Positions 1-9,045 of a stretch of 64,000 nucleotides of DNA are shown in pieces. The notes beneath the pieces were generated by a model that ran no database searches, was not told the DNA's origin, and saw only the letters and a program-made list of their open reading frames with translations. Both the position numbers and the translations under genes were made by a program. How positions within the stretch are numbered: the stretch's first letter is position 1; every line of letters starts with the position of its first letter. The DNA comes from Prorocentrum cordatum (Eukaryota; Sar; Dinophyceae; Prorocentrales; Prorocentraceae): assembly GCA_963575745.1 (NCBI GenBank), contig CAUYUJ010003670.1, positions 356,086 through 420,085 of the forward strand. Reading direction: 5' to 3'.

Positions 1-206
1 GCCTTGTCGAGAGATCAAAGGCCCTCGCCTTCTGAGAAGCAGCCTCCTTCCAAGAAGCCTTTGCCCCTCCCCCCCTGCGTCTACGCGTTCCGAAAACTCC
101 GAGAAGGCCGCGGCGCCCGAAACACCCTCTAGAGCCGCCGGCTCTCAGAGATTCTCGATGCACTTCAACGCGATTTTGCCTTTGTCCTGGCTTTCGTGTC
201 GCTCAG
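1..206 (+). other. 3' part of an intron
   Basis: Non-coding sequence ending in a pyrimidine-rich stretch and CAG at 204-206, directly before the first alpha/beta-hydrolase exon. Positions 1-60 carry CCTTCTGAGAAG-type words that recur in the foldback elements near 2.5 kb and 35.3 kb. Its last 100 bases resemble the end region of the next intron of the same gene (3843-3940). Confidence 0.5.
107..205 (+). repeat. Intron-end repeat, copy 1
   Basis: About 100 bases aligning with 3843-3940. Both begin AGGCCGCGGCGC and share blocks such as AGAGCCGCC, GATTCTCGAT and GTCCTGGCTT. Both end at an AG followed by G. Two consecutive introns of one gene therefore share their 3' region, which is a pattern expected of intron-generating or intron-borne mobile sequence. 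Confidence 0.5.
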
Positions 207-352
207 GTGGGCATCATCCACGGCGAGAAGGACCTGCTGGTGCCGGCCGGCATGGGCCGCGAGCTTCACGACGCGGCGAGCGCGGCCGCCCTCGACGCTG
301 CCCCCCGTGGGCGGCTCGGCGGCCCCGCGCGGCTCGTGCTGCTCAATGGGAG
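207..352 (+). CDS. Alpha/beta-hydrolase, internal exon (catalytic Asp region)
   Basis: This exon reads from GTG 207 to AG 352 without a stop and would encode about 48 residues. It contains GIIHGEKDLLVP followed by AGMGRELHDAA and RLVLLNG. In alpha/beta hydrolases the strand-loop HGxxDxxVP carries the acid residue of the Ser-Asp-His triad, and the following helix has the same MGRELH-like pattern. The exon is bounded by an acceptor (CAG|G at 206/207) and a canonical donor (AG|GTCTTG at 352/353). It ends in phase 2, which matches the exon at 3997, so the two splice in frame. The nucleophile region lies upstream, outside the window. The substrate cannot be inferred; alternatives are any S33-peptidase-like or lipase-like member. 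The call rests on motifs only. Confidence 0.55.
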
Positions 353-620
353 GTCTTGCACCGCTGGCGGAGTCGTTCGTCGTAGAAGGGGAGGGTACCC
401 ATAACGCTACCTTCCCTCGTTTTCCCCTCTTTGGGCCTCCTGGGAGGGCCCTCGTCGCCACCGCTGGATTCGCTTCGAAATTCTGGTCAGCACGCACCCC
501 AGGAGAGGTACACGGAGCAGCGGTGTGGGTACATTTTGGTGGTTCCCCCAGTTCGGGGGGGGTCGGAGGGCCAGATCGTAACCACGGAAGTTTCCGTTCG
601 TTTTGAGTTGAACGTATATC

Positions 621-800
621 GGCCAATAGCGCCCAATAGCGCTCAGTAGGGCTCAAAAGTGCCAAATGGCGCCGAATAGCGTTCAATAGCGTACAATAGC
701 GCTCAAATAGCGCCGACAAGCGACCAATAGCGCCCAATTACACCATGTGGGGGAGATGTATCATGTCCGCTTTGTGCGCTATTGGGCGCGCTATTGGGGC
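621..800. repeat. CAATAGCGC minisatellite with inverted copies
   Basis: Nine- to ten-base words of the form CAATAGCGC(C) recur from 621 to 737. After a 40-base spacer the reverse-complement form GCGCTATTGGG occurs twice at 776-800. The stretch could fold as a long imperfect stem. Confidence 0.65.
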
Positions 801-866
801 CCATGGGGACGACCAAATGCTTCCGTGAGTTGCTTTCTGAGGGGGAGTTTCTCTCCAGGCCTCCCA

Positions 867-1082
867 AATGGGGTCCGAGTAGACGGGGTCGAAGGATCGT
901 TCCGTGTCGCCGATGCATCGACGATGCGGCCCGCCATAGAGCCATAACTTCACCACGATGGCACCGACGCAACGCTGACGTCGCCGATGCATCGCTGATG
1001 TGTCGCCGGTGTGTCCCCGATGCATCGCGTATGCACTGGCGATGCGGCGCGATCCTCCGACCCCACCTACTCGGATCCCATC
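867..1082. mobile_element. Foldback (MITE-like) element, family F1 copy 1
   Basis: The left arm (867-910) and right arm (1039-1082) are imperfect inverted repeats: ATGGGGTCCGAGTAGACGGG against CCCACCTACTCGGATCCCAT, continuing through GGTCG(A/G)AGGATCG. The interior is built from GATGCATCG/TCGCCGATG words, themselves self-complementary. A homologous element lies at 52007-52201. No protein is encoded. It could be a non-autonomous DNA transposon or a hairpin satellite; no clear target duplication was seen. Confidence 0.6.
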
Positions 1083-1252
1083 CACTCGGCTCCCATCTGG
1101 GAGGTCTTGCGTCGCTGGCGGAGTTCGCCATGAAGGAAACGGGCCCTGAAGGAGACATGTCCTGAGGTTTTATTGCATTCTTGGCTTTCCGGGAAGCGAC
1201 TCAGGACAAATAAGAAATCCCAGGTGAATACCCCGGGGTCCAGGATCCGGGT

Positions 1253-1424
1253 TCGTTCGGTAGCAGCTCATGGGAGCCTTGCGTGTCCTCGAGATTCCGT
1301 CTTTAGTTAGAATGCATTGGCGTGCGCTCGCGTTTGCTAATCGATGAGGAAGCACCAGCTCAGCGTCGATTCGCACCGATGCGCAAGAGCCAGCAAGACG
1401 ACATGGGAGGCTCCCACGAGTTGC
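1253..1424. repeat. Dispersed repeat R1, copy 1
   Basis: Aligns over its whole length with 2659-2824 in the same orientation. Shared blocks include GTCCTCGA, ATCGATGAG, GATGCGCAAG and CAGCAAGA, and both end at GAGTTGC. No coding potential is seen. Confidence 0.6.
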
Positions 1425-1992
1425 TTTAGACCGCTGTTCTCTTTGGGCGGGGGGGTCGGGGGGGCTTCTCGGAGGAATGTCGGCCAAGACTGCTGCGGCC
1501 CTCCCTGGCGTTTTCCGTTCTCTTTCGGAGCCTCTTGCAGGCTTCTCGTCGCCGCCGCTGGATCCGCCGTGCAAAGCGGGTCAGGCGGGATGGACCCTGG
1601 GAGTGATTCGGGGACCGACTGCGAGCGGCGCGCACAAAAGGGTGGCGCGAGGGCGGTCTTCTGAGCAGCCTGGAGGGCGTCTCGGCAGGCAGAGGAAGAA
1701 GATTGTTTGGAGGCCACCCCGGCTTCCCAGAAGCCTTTTTAGAAGCCTTCGGGGCCCACTCCGAGATGGCCCCCTGCCTTCTCACCTGCCTTCCTGCTCG
1801 CGCCGCACCCTCTGTGTGCGCCGCCCACTTGCGCGGGGTCGGAGAGCTTCTGCCGCTGGCTGGACGCCCTGGCGGGGAGGCCTGCGCCGGTGGAGTGCCC
1901 TCCTGGGTGGACCGCCGAGGCCTCGGCCCGTGGACGGCCCCGGGACGCTCTGAGCCCTCGGGTCGTGGGAGGTTCTTCCGTCCGTTCGGCAT

Positions 1993-2165
1993 CCTCTGTA
2001 AGAACGGTTTTTTGAAGGCAGGTCTGCCTTCAAAAGAACGGTTTTTTGAAGGCAGATCTGCCTTCAAAAAATTCTACCTGCAAGGAGGAAAGACTGGTCT
2101 ACTCTGTAAGAACGGTTTTTTGAAGGCAGATCTGCCTTCAAAAAACCGTTCTTACAGAGTAGACC
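1993..2165. repeat. Cluster of nested palindromes, including a 70-bp perfect one
   Basis: Three units share AAGAACGGTTTTTTGAAGGC and its reverse complement around the core GGCAGATCTGCC. The third unit (2096-2165) is a perfect 70-bp palindrome with no spacer. The first two (1993-2037 and 2037-2075) are degenerate. Such a sequence would extrude as a cruciform or fold as a very stable RNA hairpin. Confidence 0.85.
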
Positions 2166-2439
2166 GGGCCTTCGCCGGGGCCCGGGACCGTCAAAATAGG
2201 GCTCAGGATCAGAAGGCGGGTCGACACCTTCCGGGTGTCGACGTCGGGGAAAAGTGTCATGACGCCGGGGGTATGGAGGGGGCGGGGGCGTGCTCGCCAC
2301 AGGAGGGAATGGGTCCAGGCTGGGCAAACGGGCCTTGGCGCCTCTTTCGGCCGCGCTCGGGCTCCTATGCCCCCCTCCCCTGGGGCCCAGGGGACCGTTC
2401 CAGAACGACGCAGGTTAAACAAGTGGCCCCTCGGGATCT

Positions 2440-2645
2440 GCGGCGAGCCTGGGGGGGAAGTGAGAGGGGACAGGCCTTCTCAGAAGGTGGCGGGGCTTTT
2501 CAGAGGCCACTCGCGCCTTCGGAGAGGTTCTCTGCGTCTTCGGAGAAAGCCTAGGAGGCTTCTCAGAAGGCGCCAGGGCCTCTGAGAAGCCCTGCAGCCT
2601 TCTGAGAAGGCCTGTCCCCTCTAACTTCCCCTGTGGGCTCGCCGC
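2440..2645. mobile_element. Foldback (MITE-like) element, family F2 copy 1
   Basis: Inverted arms of about 48 bp (2440-2487 and 2598-2645). The inner 31 bp around AGAGGGGACAGGCCTTCTC match with a single mismatch. The interior is a series of CTTCTCAGAAG/CTTCGGAG words. A diverged relative lies at 35242-35443. Confidence 0.6.
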
Positions 2646-2658
2646 CAATACTCAGGAG

Positions 2659-2824
2659 GATTGGGTAGCGAGTCATGGATGGCTTGCATGTCCTCGAATT
2701 TCCAGGTTTCGAGTGCACCAGCGCGCGCTAGCGCTAGGTTATCGATGAGAAAAGTAGTTTTGGCGTCGACTCGCGTCGATGCGCAAGGGTCAGCAAGATG
2801 GTATGGGATGCCCCCGTGAGTTGC
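2659..2824. repeat. Dispersed repeat R1, copy 2
   Basis: Second copy of the repeat at 1253-1424, starting 14 bases after foldback F2 copy 1. The two R1 copies have drifted by many substitutions, so the duplication is old. Confidence 0.6.
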
Positions 2825-2929
2825 CACAGAAGGACGAGTGCTGGCCCCTCGGGAGAGCGCTGGGGCCTTTTGGGGCCCGCCTCCTCCGCGCCAGCCTCAG
2901 CCGCCCTCCTCCTGGGTGGAGACCAGTCG

Positions 2930-2984
2930 AGGCCTCGGCCTGGCCTCGGCCTGGCCTCGGCCTGGCCTCGGCCTGGCCTCGGCC
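2930..2984. repeat. 11-bp minisatellite (GGCCTCGGCCT)
   Basis: About five head-to-tail copies of an 11-bp unit with almost no variation, followed by GGCCCAG. Confidence 0.85.
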
Positions 2985-3217
2985 CAGTGGCAGGCCACAG
3001 GGCGCCCCTAGAATAGGGAATCGACTACAGAATCGCTTTGCCCAGATTTGATGTTCTCGTCGAATCCGTAAAACATGCGTGGGCTGTCGTAGGTCTGCGG
3101 ACAGTCTACGTATTTGTCGTTAGATTTCGGCGAGAAAAGCAAGTTTGAGGTACATCAATTCTGAAGTCGATCCCCTACTGGAGCTTTGAGCGCTCAGAGG
3201 ATCTGGCGTTGAAGCAC

Positions 3218-3434
3218 TGGGGCCTTCCAGGCGCCGCCGTGGCGCCTCCTTGGGCCGCTCCCTCATGCGCCTTCGAGGCGCCTCCTGGGCGCCTCCTACA
3301 GGCGCCTCACAGGCGCCTCCTGCAGGCGTCTCCCTGGCGCCTCATGGGCGCCTTTAGGGGCGCCTTCTAGGCGCCTCCTGCAGGCGCAGGCGCCTCCTAG
3401 GCGCAGGCGCCTTATCGCCTTGTTGGCGCCTGAT
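3218..3434. repeat. GGCGCC-rich degenerate repeat
   Basis: The palindromic word GGCGCC occurs more than a dozen times with CTCCTGCA/CTCCTAG spacers. It is low-complexity sequence inside the intron. Confidence 0.8.
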
Positions 3435-3842
3435 AGGCGCCGAGGGGACTTCGAGCCATCGACCAGCGTGGCCGAGACCGTTCAGGGGCTCTCGTCCTTC
3501 AAAACATTGTTTACGTGTCTGCGCGACTGCTCCGACACACCCCGAAGGGTTTCATGCTCCGAGGGCGCTCTGGCGTTCCCGCCCGCCCGCCTGCCTGTTC
3601 CCGAGTGCGTGCTTGGCTTCCGACGCGTCCCGTCCTTAGCCGATCGCTTGCTGGAGCCAGCTCGCCGCAGACCAAAAAGTCTTTGCGGCTGCGCTTCGGG
3701 CGGCAGTGAGCCGCTGTGCGGGAGGTCGGCGCCGATTTGATCTGAGGCATTCGGCGAGGAATGGTCGGGCGGGGCTGGGATAAGGATAATCCGTTCCACA
3801 GTGTTCCGGAACGCTTTCAGAACGTGACTGAGCGCTTTGGGA

Positions 3843-3940
3843 AGGCCGCGGCGCTCGAAGCATCCTCCAGAGCCGCCAGATTTCCCCGATTCTCGATTTA
3901 CCTTCACCCGGATTTATGCTCGTCCTGGCTTCTTCTCAAG
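3843..3940 (+). repeat. Intron-end repeat, copy 2
   Basis: Counterpart of 107-205. It ends TTCTTCTCAAG before G 3941, a good acceptor in itself. It is followed by 55 bases including a 15-base C run and then the acceptor used in this annotation (3996). An exon starting at 3941 would also be open in the hydrolase frame, but would not match the phase of the upstream donor unless another exon intervenes. Confidence 0.45.
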
Positions 3941-3996
3941 GACAGAACGGCTGCAGCTCGTCGTCTGCTTGCCCCTCCCCCCCCCCCCCCCGGCAG

Positions 3997-4126
3997 GTCC
4001 CCCGCAGCGGCGGAGGCTTCGGCGGCGAGTCCGCTCTGTGGCTTCGTGGAGGTGCCCGGAGCGCACCACGGCAACTCGCTGCTGCTCGGCGCCGCCAGTT
4101 GTGCAGAGCTCATGGGCCTCGTGTGA
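3997..4126 (+). CDS. Alpha/beta-hydrolase, last exon (catalytic His region)
   Basis: After a C-rich tract and CAG the exon runs from G 3997 to TGA 4124-4126. With the two bases left over from the exon ending at 352 it completes an Arg codon and then reads 42 residues, including GFVEVPGAHHGNSLLL. In alpha/beta hydrolases the last strand is followed by a PGxxH(N/G) loop holding the catalytic His. The order Asp exon then His exon, the shared frame and the downstream stop support one gene. The C-terminal helix after the His is short. Confidence is limited because the identification rests on about 90 residues, and the His-region spacing from the Asp is longer than usual. Confidence 0.5.
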
Positions 4127-4549
4127 GGTGGCAGGATCGGTCGTTCAAAGATGGGGTCCCGAGGGGTGGGGGCCTCAGGATCGGACGGGATCCAAGGGTG
4201 AATTTACATTGTTTGCGGCACCTCGTCCTTAGGACCCCATCCCTCAGGATCCCAGCTTTGAACCACCGGCAGGAGGCGCGCTGGTTGATCCAGGTCCTTC
4301 TACGAAGCTGCAGTCATTTAGATTTTCCCAGGCCTCATATACAGCTGCCTGCGGCAAGCCCCGCCACCGTGTCAGCGCAGCGGCGCAGCAGGCCCGCTCC
4401 AGTTCAGTGCCCTGTCTGAGCTGGCAAGGGTCTGAACACCATCTGCTTGTCCGCAACTTCGTTCCCCTGCTCCTCCTCCTTCTCCTCCTGCTCCTCCTCC
4501 TCCTCCTCCTCCTCCTCCACGCCCCTCACCCCTCCTCCCTCCTGCCCCT
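4127..4549. other. Hydrolase 3' flank and CTC-rich tract
   Basis: Downstream of the hydrolase stop, with no open frame worth calling. Positions 4465-4520 are CTC/TCC trinucleotide repeat and run almost into the degenerate spliced leader at 4550. Confidence 0.4.
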
Positions 4550-4571
4550 GCCGTAGCCATCTTGGTTCAAG
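4550..4571 (+). other. Degenerate spliced-leader relic (LINE-1 copy 5' end)
   Basis: Twenty of 22 positions match the dinoflagellate spliced leader (ends TTGGTTCAAG where the leader has TTGGCTCAAG, plus one T-to-C). It precedes the first ORF of the decayed LINE by 170 bases, so it marks the original 5' end of a trans-spliced transcript that was reverse transcribed. Confidence 0.8.
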
Positions 4572-4741
4572 GCTAAACGTGTGAAGGTAAAGTGACATAC
4601 CGAAACACGATTAGCTATGGCTGCATCCGTGGGCATTTGCCAAGCTACTTGTGGCAACCACGTCCAGGCTGTGCGCTGGACCGTAGCTCAGTGATTTTTC
4701 ACCCACTCCACTGGGGGCAACGTTCCAGTCTTGCAGTCATC

Positions 4742-5535
4742 ATGGCTTGGCGCTCCCGCGCCCCGTGGTTGCAGCAGGGCAAGCAGCAGAGCGGCAAGAA
4801 GTGGCGGTGGCGACGTCACCGCACTGAGGTGCAACGCCGCGGAAACTACTCGGTGTGCGCCACCTGCGGCCACTGGGGGTACGATCGCTTCGGCAATCGG
4901 GCGTGCAGCGTGTGCGGCGGCAGCTATCTTGATGGTAGTGCTCATCATGCTCCTGCCGCAGCTGCCGCACCTCCACCGCCGATCTGCAGCCCCTGGCAGC
5001 AAACACCCTGACATGGCGGGCGCCCTCGAACAGCTTCGAGGAGCCGCACCGCCTTCACCCATTCCTGAGGTTCGTCAGCCCGCGTCGGATAACGACCTGA
5101 AGAAGAATATCCAAAGTAAGCGCACCGAGCTCTCGCGGGATGTTGAACAAGCGAGCCGTACAGAATGAGTGGCACAATCTAATGTGCAGCGTTGTCATGA
5201 GTCGGTGGTCCGGCATCGCGAGGCGCTCGCCAAGGCCGAGCAGAAACACGCCGAAACTCAGCAGTGGCACGCTGAGACGGAGGCGGCCTTGCGAGCGGCC
5301 CCAACCTGGCGAAAGACGGCCTCGACGAGAGCTGGTACCGAACTGAGCTCCGTACCAAGGAGCGTGCTGAGGCTGAGGAGGCGGCGGCTGCAGCGGCCGC
5401 GGGCGCCGCGCGGGGCCAGGCTCCGCCTGCGGCGGCGGCCCCAGCGGCCGCGGCGGCAGCGCCAGGCGGCAGCGGTCATGCAGGTGCCCCAGGAGGCCCA
5501 CCTGCAGCTCCAGTGCCTGTTCTCTCCCTGTTCTG
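4742..5535 (+). pseudogene. LINE copy A ORF1 remnant
   Basis: An ATG at 4742 opens a basic N-terminus (MAWRSRAPWLQQGKQ) followed by two CxxC pairs (VCATCGHWG and ACSVCGG), a putative zinc-binding module. The frame then shifts. In another frame near 5040-5300 there is charged, heptad-like sequence (KKNIQSKRTELSRDVEQ, then HREALAKAEQKHAET), suggesting the coiled coil usual for LINE ORF1 proteins, which bind the element RNA. At least two frameshifts and a stop (5166) break it. A Cys-rich module of the same general kind occurs in the extra ORF of the copia element (41700-41760). Confidence 0.55.
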
Positions 5536-7671
5536 GTGGACGACGTGTCGGAGGCGGCCAGCGAGGCTGGCGACGTGGCTGTCGGTATTCCTGGCGATGA
5601 GCCTGGTGAATGTCGTGCGTTGCGCAAGCGGGCAGCCGAGACGGGCCTGGATCCCGTGGCAGCGGAGCGGTACGGAGTACTGCTGTCCAAAGCCTTGGTG
5701 GCCAGGGCCAGCAAGCGCGCCGAGCGAGAGCTGCGGCAGCGCTCGGGCGCAGCCTCTTTGCGAAGCGGCGGCCTCCCGGCTCCAGTTTGGTCCTCGGCAG
5801 GGCCGGCCAGCTGCGGGGGGTGGAACCCCACTGTGCCCACCGTAGCTCAGTCATGCCCTCGGCCCAGGAGGAGGCGTGACAAAGATGATGGGTTCGTGAT
5901 TCGGTTCTGCAGCGTGACGAGCTGGTCCGATCTCACCGAGGGTTTTCTCTCATCCAGGGTCTCGGAGATGGACGCCACGTGAATCGCCGAGCAGCACCTT
6001 CGTCCAGAAGGTATCATCAAGGCCAAGAAGGGCTCCCGTGTCATGGGCTGGAGCCCATTTTTCCAGCCAGCTGTTCCCTCTTCAAGAGATTGTGCTCACG
6101 GGGGTGTGGCGGCTGTTTGTCAGAAGAGCTTGTGTTGCAAACGTCTTTTGTCTGGGATCATTGGAGTGGTGAACACGGGCTCAGGGACGTCTTCTGTTTT
6201 GTTTGTCAAAAGGGATTCACGCTTCGTGGGCTTTCTGTGGTCATGGGGTCTTTCACCTGATGTGTTCCACTTGGGCGGCGGCTGGAATCCGATTCGGCCG
6301 AAGCGGACTGCCGAGTGCATCCATACCGCGAGTGTTCCTTGGGTCCTACGTGGTGGCTAAAATCTTTCCCCCGGCTAGTTTTCCGAGGCTTGTTTCCTGG
6401 AGCTTGCCAAGTTCCGTGCGAATGTTCCCCGTGATGTCGAGAATACTTGTGATGGGGGTACAACCATGATTGATTATGTGGTCTGTTCGCATGCGATTGC
6501 CCCCTGCGTGTCTGTCTCTACGGCGGCTACATCGCCTCTGAAGACTCACGCCTGCCTGCGCGTTGAGCTTTCTGGCGAGGCTCATACGGAGGAGGTGGCC
6601 CATGGTCTCCGTGCTGGTGCTGTTCCGCGTGCGCGCGGGCCTGATTATCTCTGGCCTTACTATCTCCACTTCGCCTGGGGGCATGGTTCTGACTGGCAGC
6701 CTCCACCTGACGTTGCGGAAGCCACGCTCCAGCATGCCTTGGACTCTGTTCGGACCGGCTTTCGGAAGATTGCGCCTTGCGGTCTGGGGTTGCCGAAATG
6801 GCGCTGGCGCCCCGGGCTCGCGCCACCCCGGGGGGCCCCGCGCGAGCCCCGGGGCGCGGGGGTCCCCTCCAGAGGTCTACTGGGCCCTTGCGTCGGCGGG
6901 GTCGCAACTTGCAGGCCATCAAGGTTCCCTACTTGTACTTTTGGTTCATGACCTACTCCCGTCTGTTCGGGCGCTGAAATGCAGTGCGCGTTAAGGCTGC
7001 CCTTGCGCAGGCTAGGTCGCAGGCGGCATTCGCCAGGGACCAGGCGTGCCAAGTTTGTCCCGAGCCGTTGCGCGCCGCCGTGGGTGCTTGCGCGCGGGCT
7101 GCTTCGCTAAACAACTGACGTTTCTTCTGGCCCTGCATCCGCGCGACGCCTGGTGGAAATTTTCGCCCGAGGTGCGCGAGCTTGCGGGCAAGAAGTGCCG
7201 GGCCTTCATCGGCGCTGGTATACGTGAGTGATTGCAGGGGGCTTAGCCAGCTAGAGCGAGGAAGGTTCGCAACTGGTTGAAGAGCGGCGCCAAGGTGTCG
7301 GTCGGGCGCTTCCGCGCTTCTGGTTTAAGTGGTGTTCCCCTACACAGAAGCACCTGGAGGTCCTGAATGATGACTTCGCAGAGCTGAGAGCGGCGGCGCA
7401 GCCCGCCCTCCTGGATCTCCCTGCCTTCAAGTCCAGGGGCGTCCTCCAGGCGGCTACGTGTTTCACTGGCGGCACTGCTGCTGGAGTCGACCAAGGGGCC
7501 CCTCGTGATTTTCTTTTCGGCTGCCCTCTCAGGCGGGGCGCTGTCTTGTGGCGGTCTTCGCGGCGCGCGGGCAGGCCATAGCCTTCCCTCGGCAGTGACA
7601 TTTGAATGTTATGGCCCTGCTCCCGCAGTCTGAGACCGAAGGGCGAGCGAGCTCGGAATGTTCGACTCTGG
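5536..7671 (+). pseudogene. LINE copy A ORF2, endonuclease and RT N-terminus (broken)
   Basis: In one frame the region reads VTSWSDLTEGFL, EQHLRPEGI, GWSPFF, then HGGVAAVCQK and, after stops, CDGGTTMIDYVVCSHAIAP and SPLKTHACLRVEL. This is the order seen in dinoflagellate LINE endonucleases (xVTSW, E/H helix, GG strand, xIDYVVxS, final THxxLRV). Beyond 6950 frames shift. TGGTAAGVDQ...PRDF near 7460-7510 and VMALLPQSETEGRA near 7608-7650 correspond to the start of the RT domain (first conserved blocks, LLPK-like). Stops at 5980, 6358 and 6376 and several later shifts make it non-functional. Confidence 0.65.
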
Positions 7672-8999
7672 CATAATATGTATATATAGATATACGGATG
7701 TATATCTATACATATATATTTATAGATATATCAATATCAAGGTGAGGGGGCTAAACCGAGCGGTCATTCACTGTCCCTGGGTGCGTGACTGAAGTGGAAT
7801 TCTGCGATGTTTGTTGTTTGTTGTTTGTTGGTGTCGTCGTCCCACCCGCGACCCGCCCCGCGACCCACCCGCGACCCATCCTGCGACCCACCCGCGACCC
7901 ACCCGCGACCCACCCCGCGACCCAACCGCGACCCACCCCGCGACCCGCCCGCGACCCACCCGCGACCCACCCGCGACCCACCCCGCGGCCCGCCCGCGAC
8001 CCACCCTGAGATCCTTGTGGCGACCCACCCGCGACCCACCGGCGACCCACCCGCGACCCGCCCGCGACCCACCCCGCGACCCGCCCGCGACCCACCCGCG
8101 ACCTCCCCGCGACCCTCCCCGCGACCCACCCGCGACCCGCCCGCGACCCACCCCGCGATCCACCCAAAATTTTCGGCGCCTGCGGCGGGTTTCTTTTGCA
8201 TTCGTTCCAGGTGAAGAACCTGCGACCCACCCGCGACCCAAACTGCGTTCAGTGTACAAATCAAAATGTTCGGCGCCTGCGGCGGGCTGTTTTTGAATTC
8301 TTCCCAGGTGGAGGTGGAGAGCCCGCGACCCACCCGCGACCCAAACTACGTTTACTGAACAAACCAAAGCTTCGGCGCCTGCGGCGGGTTTCTTTTGCAT
8401 TCGTTCCAGGTGGAGAACCTGCGACCCAAACCGCGTTCAGTGTGCAAGTCAAAATTTTCGGCGCCCTGCGGCGGGCTGTCTTTAAATTCCTTCCAGGTGG
8501 AGATGGAGAGCCCGCGACCAACCCACGACCCAAACTACGTTCATTGAACAAGCCAAAAATTCGGCGCCTGCGGCGGGCTGTTTTTGCATTCCTTCCGGGG
8601 GCCCCACCAGCGATCCCACCCGCGACACATGCTCGACCCACCCCGCGGCCCACCCCGCGACCCGCCCGCGACCCACCCCGCGACCCACCCGTGACCCACC
8701 CGCGACCCATACGCGACCCACCCGCGACCCATCCGCGACCCCGCCCGCGGCCCACCCGCGACCCACCCGCGCGACCAACCCGCGACCCTCCCCGCGACCC
8801 ACCCACATTGCTTTAACGAGGAAATCGGCGCCTGTGGCGGGCTCACTGCATAATTTGTAGAAAGGTTAGGCGCCTGCGGTGGGCTTCTTCAGAGCCTCGC
8901 AGACTGACGACGTCCTCGCCGCCCCCTCGCTCTTATCCGCAACTGCGGGGTGTTACGGTATACATGTATGTATACATATATATATATATATATATATAC

Positions 9000-9040
<41 letters not shown>

Positions 9041-9045
9041 TATAT
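7672..9045. repeat. TA-edged minisatellite block splitting an RT gene
   Basis: Left edge: TA-rich 7672-7740, including the inverted words TATAGATATAC...GTATATCTATA. Then GCGACCCACC decamers (7836-8165). Then about 100-bp units beginning TTCGGCGCCTGCGGCGGG, containing CATTCGTTCCAGGTGGAG and ending in GCGACCCA-type words (starts near 8173, 8269, 8371, 8457, 8561). Decamers again (8625-8800), two partial units (8826, 8869), and a TA tract (8959-9042) at the right edge. The long Arg-Pro-Thr and Gly-Trp-Val-Ala reading frames through it are repeat artefacts. Confidence 0.8.

Larger units (their letters stand above)
353..3996 (+). other. 3.6-kb repeat-filled intron
   Basis: It begins GTCTTG after AG and ends with a C-rich tract and GGCAG before G 3997. 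The first 30 bases (gggaggtcttgc...gctggcggagt, 348-374) recur with few changes at 1100-1126, beside the foldback at 867-1082. Nothing coding was recognised inside it. It holds two foldback elements, a palindrome cluster, a dispersed repeat in two copies and several minisatellites, all listed separately. An undetected small exon inside it is possible. Confidence 0.45.

Noticed and set aside
7836-8900. CRISPR-like regular repeats
   Set aside because: Units are decamers and 100-bp higher-order repeats without unique spacers, in a eukaryotic genome; they are minisatellites.
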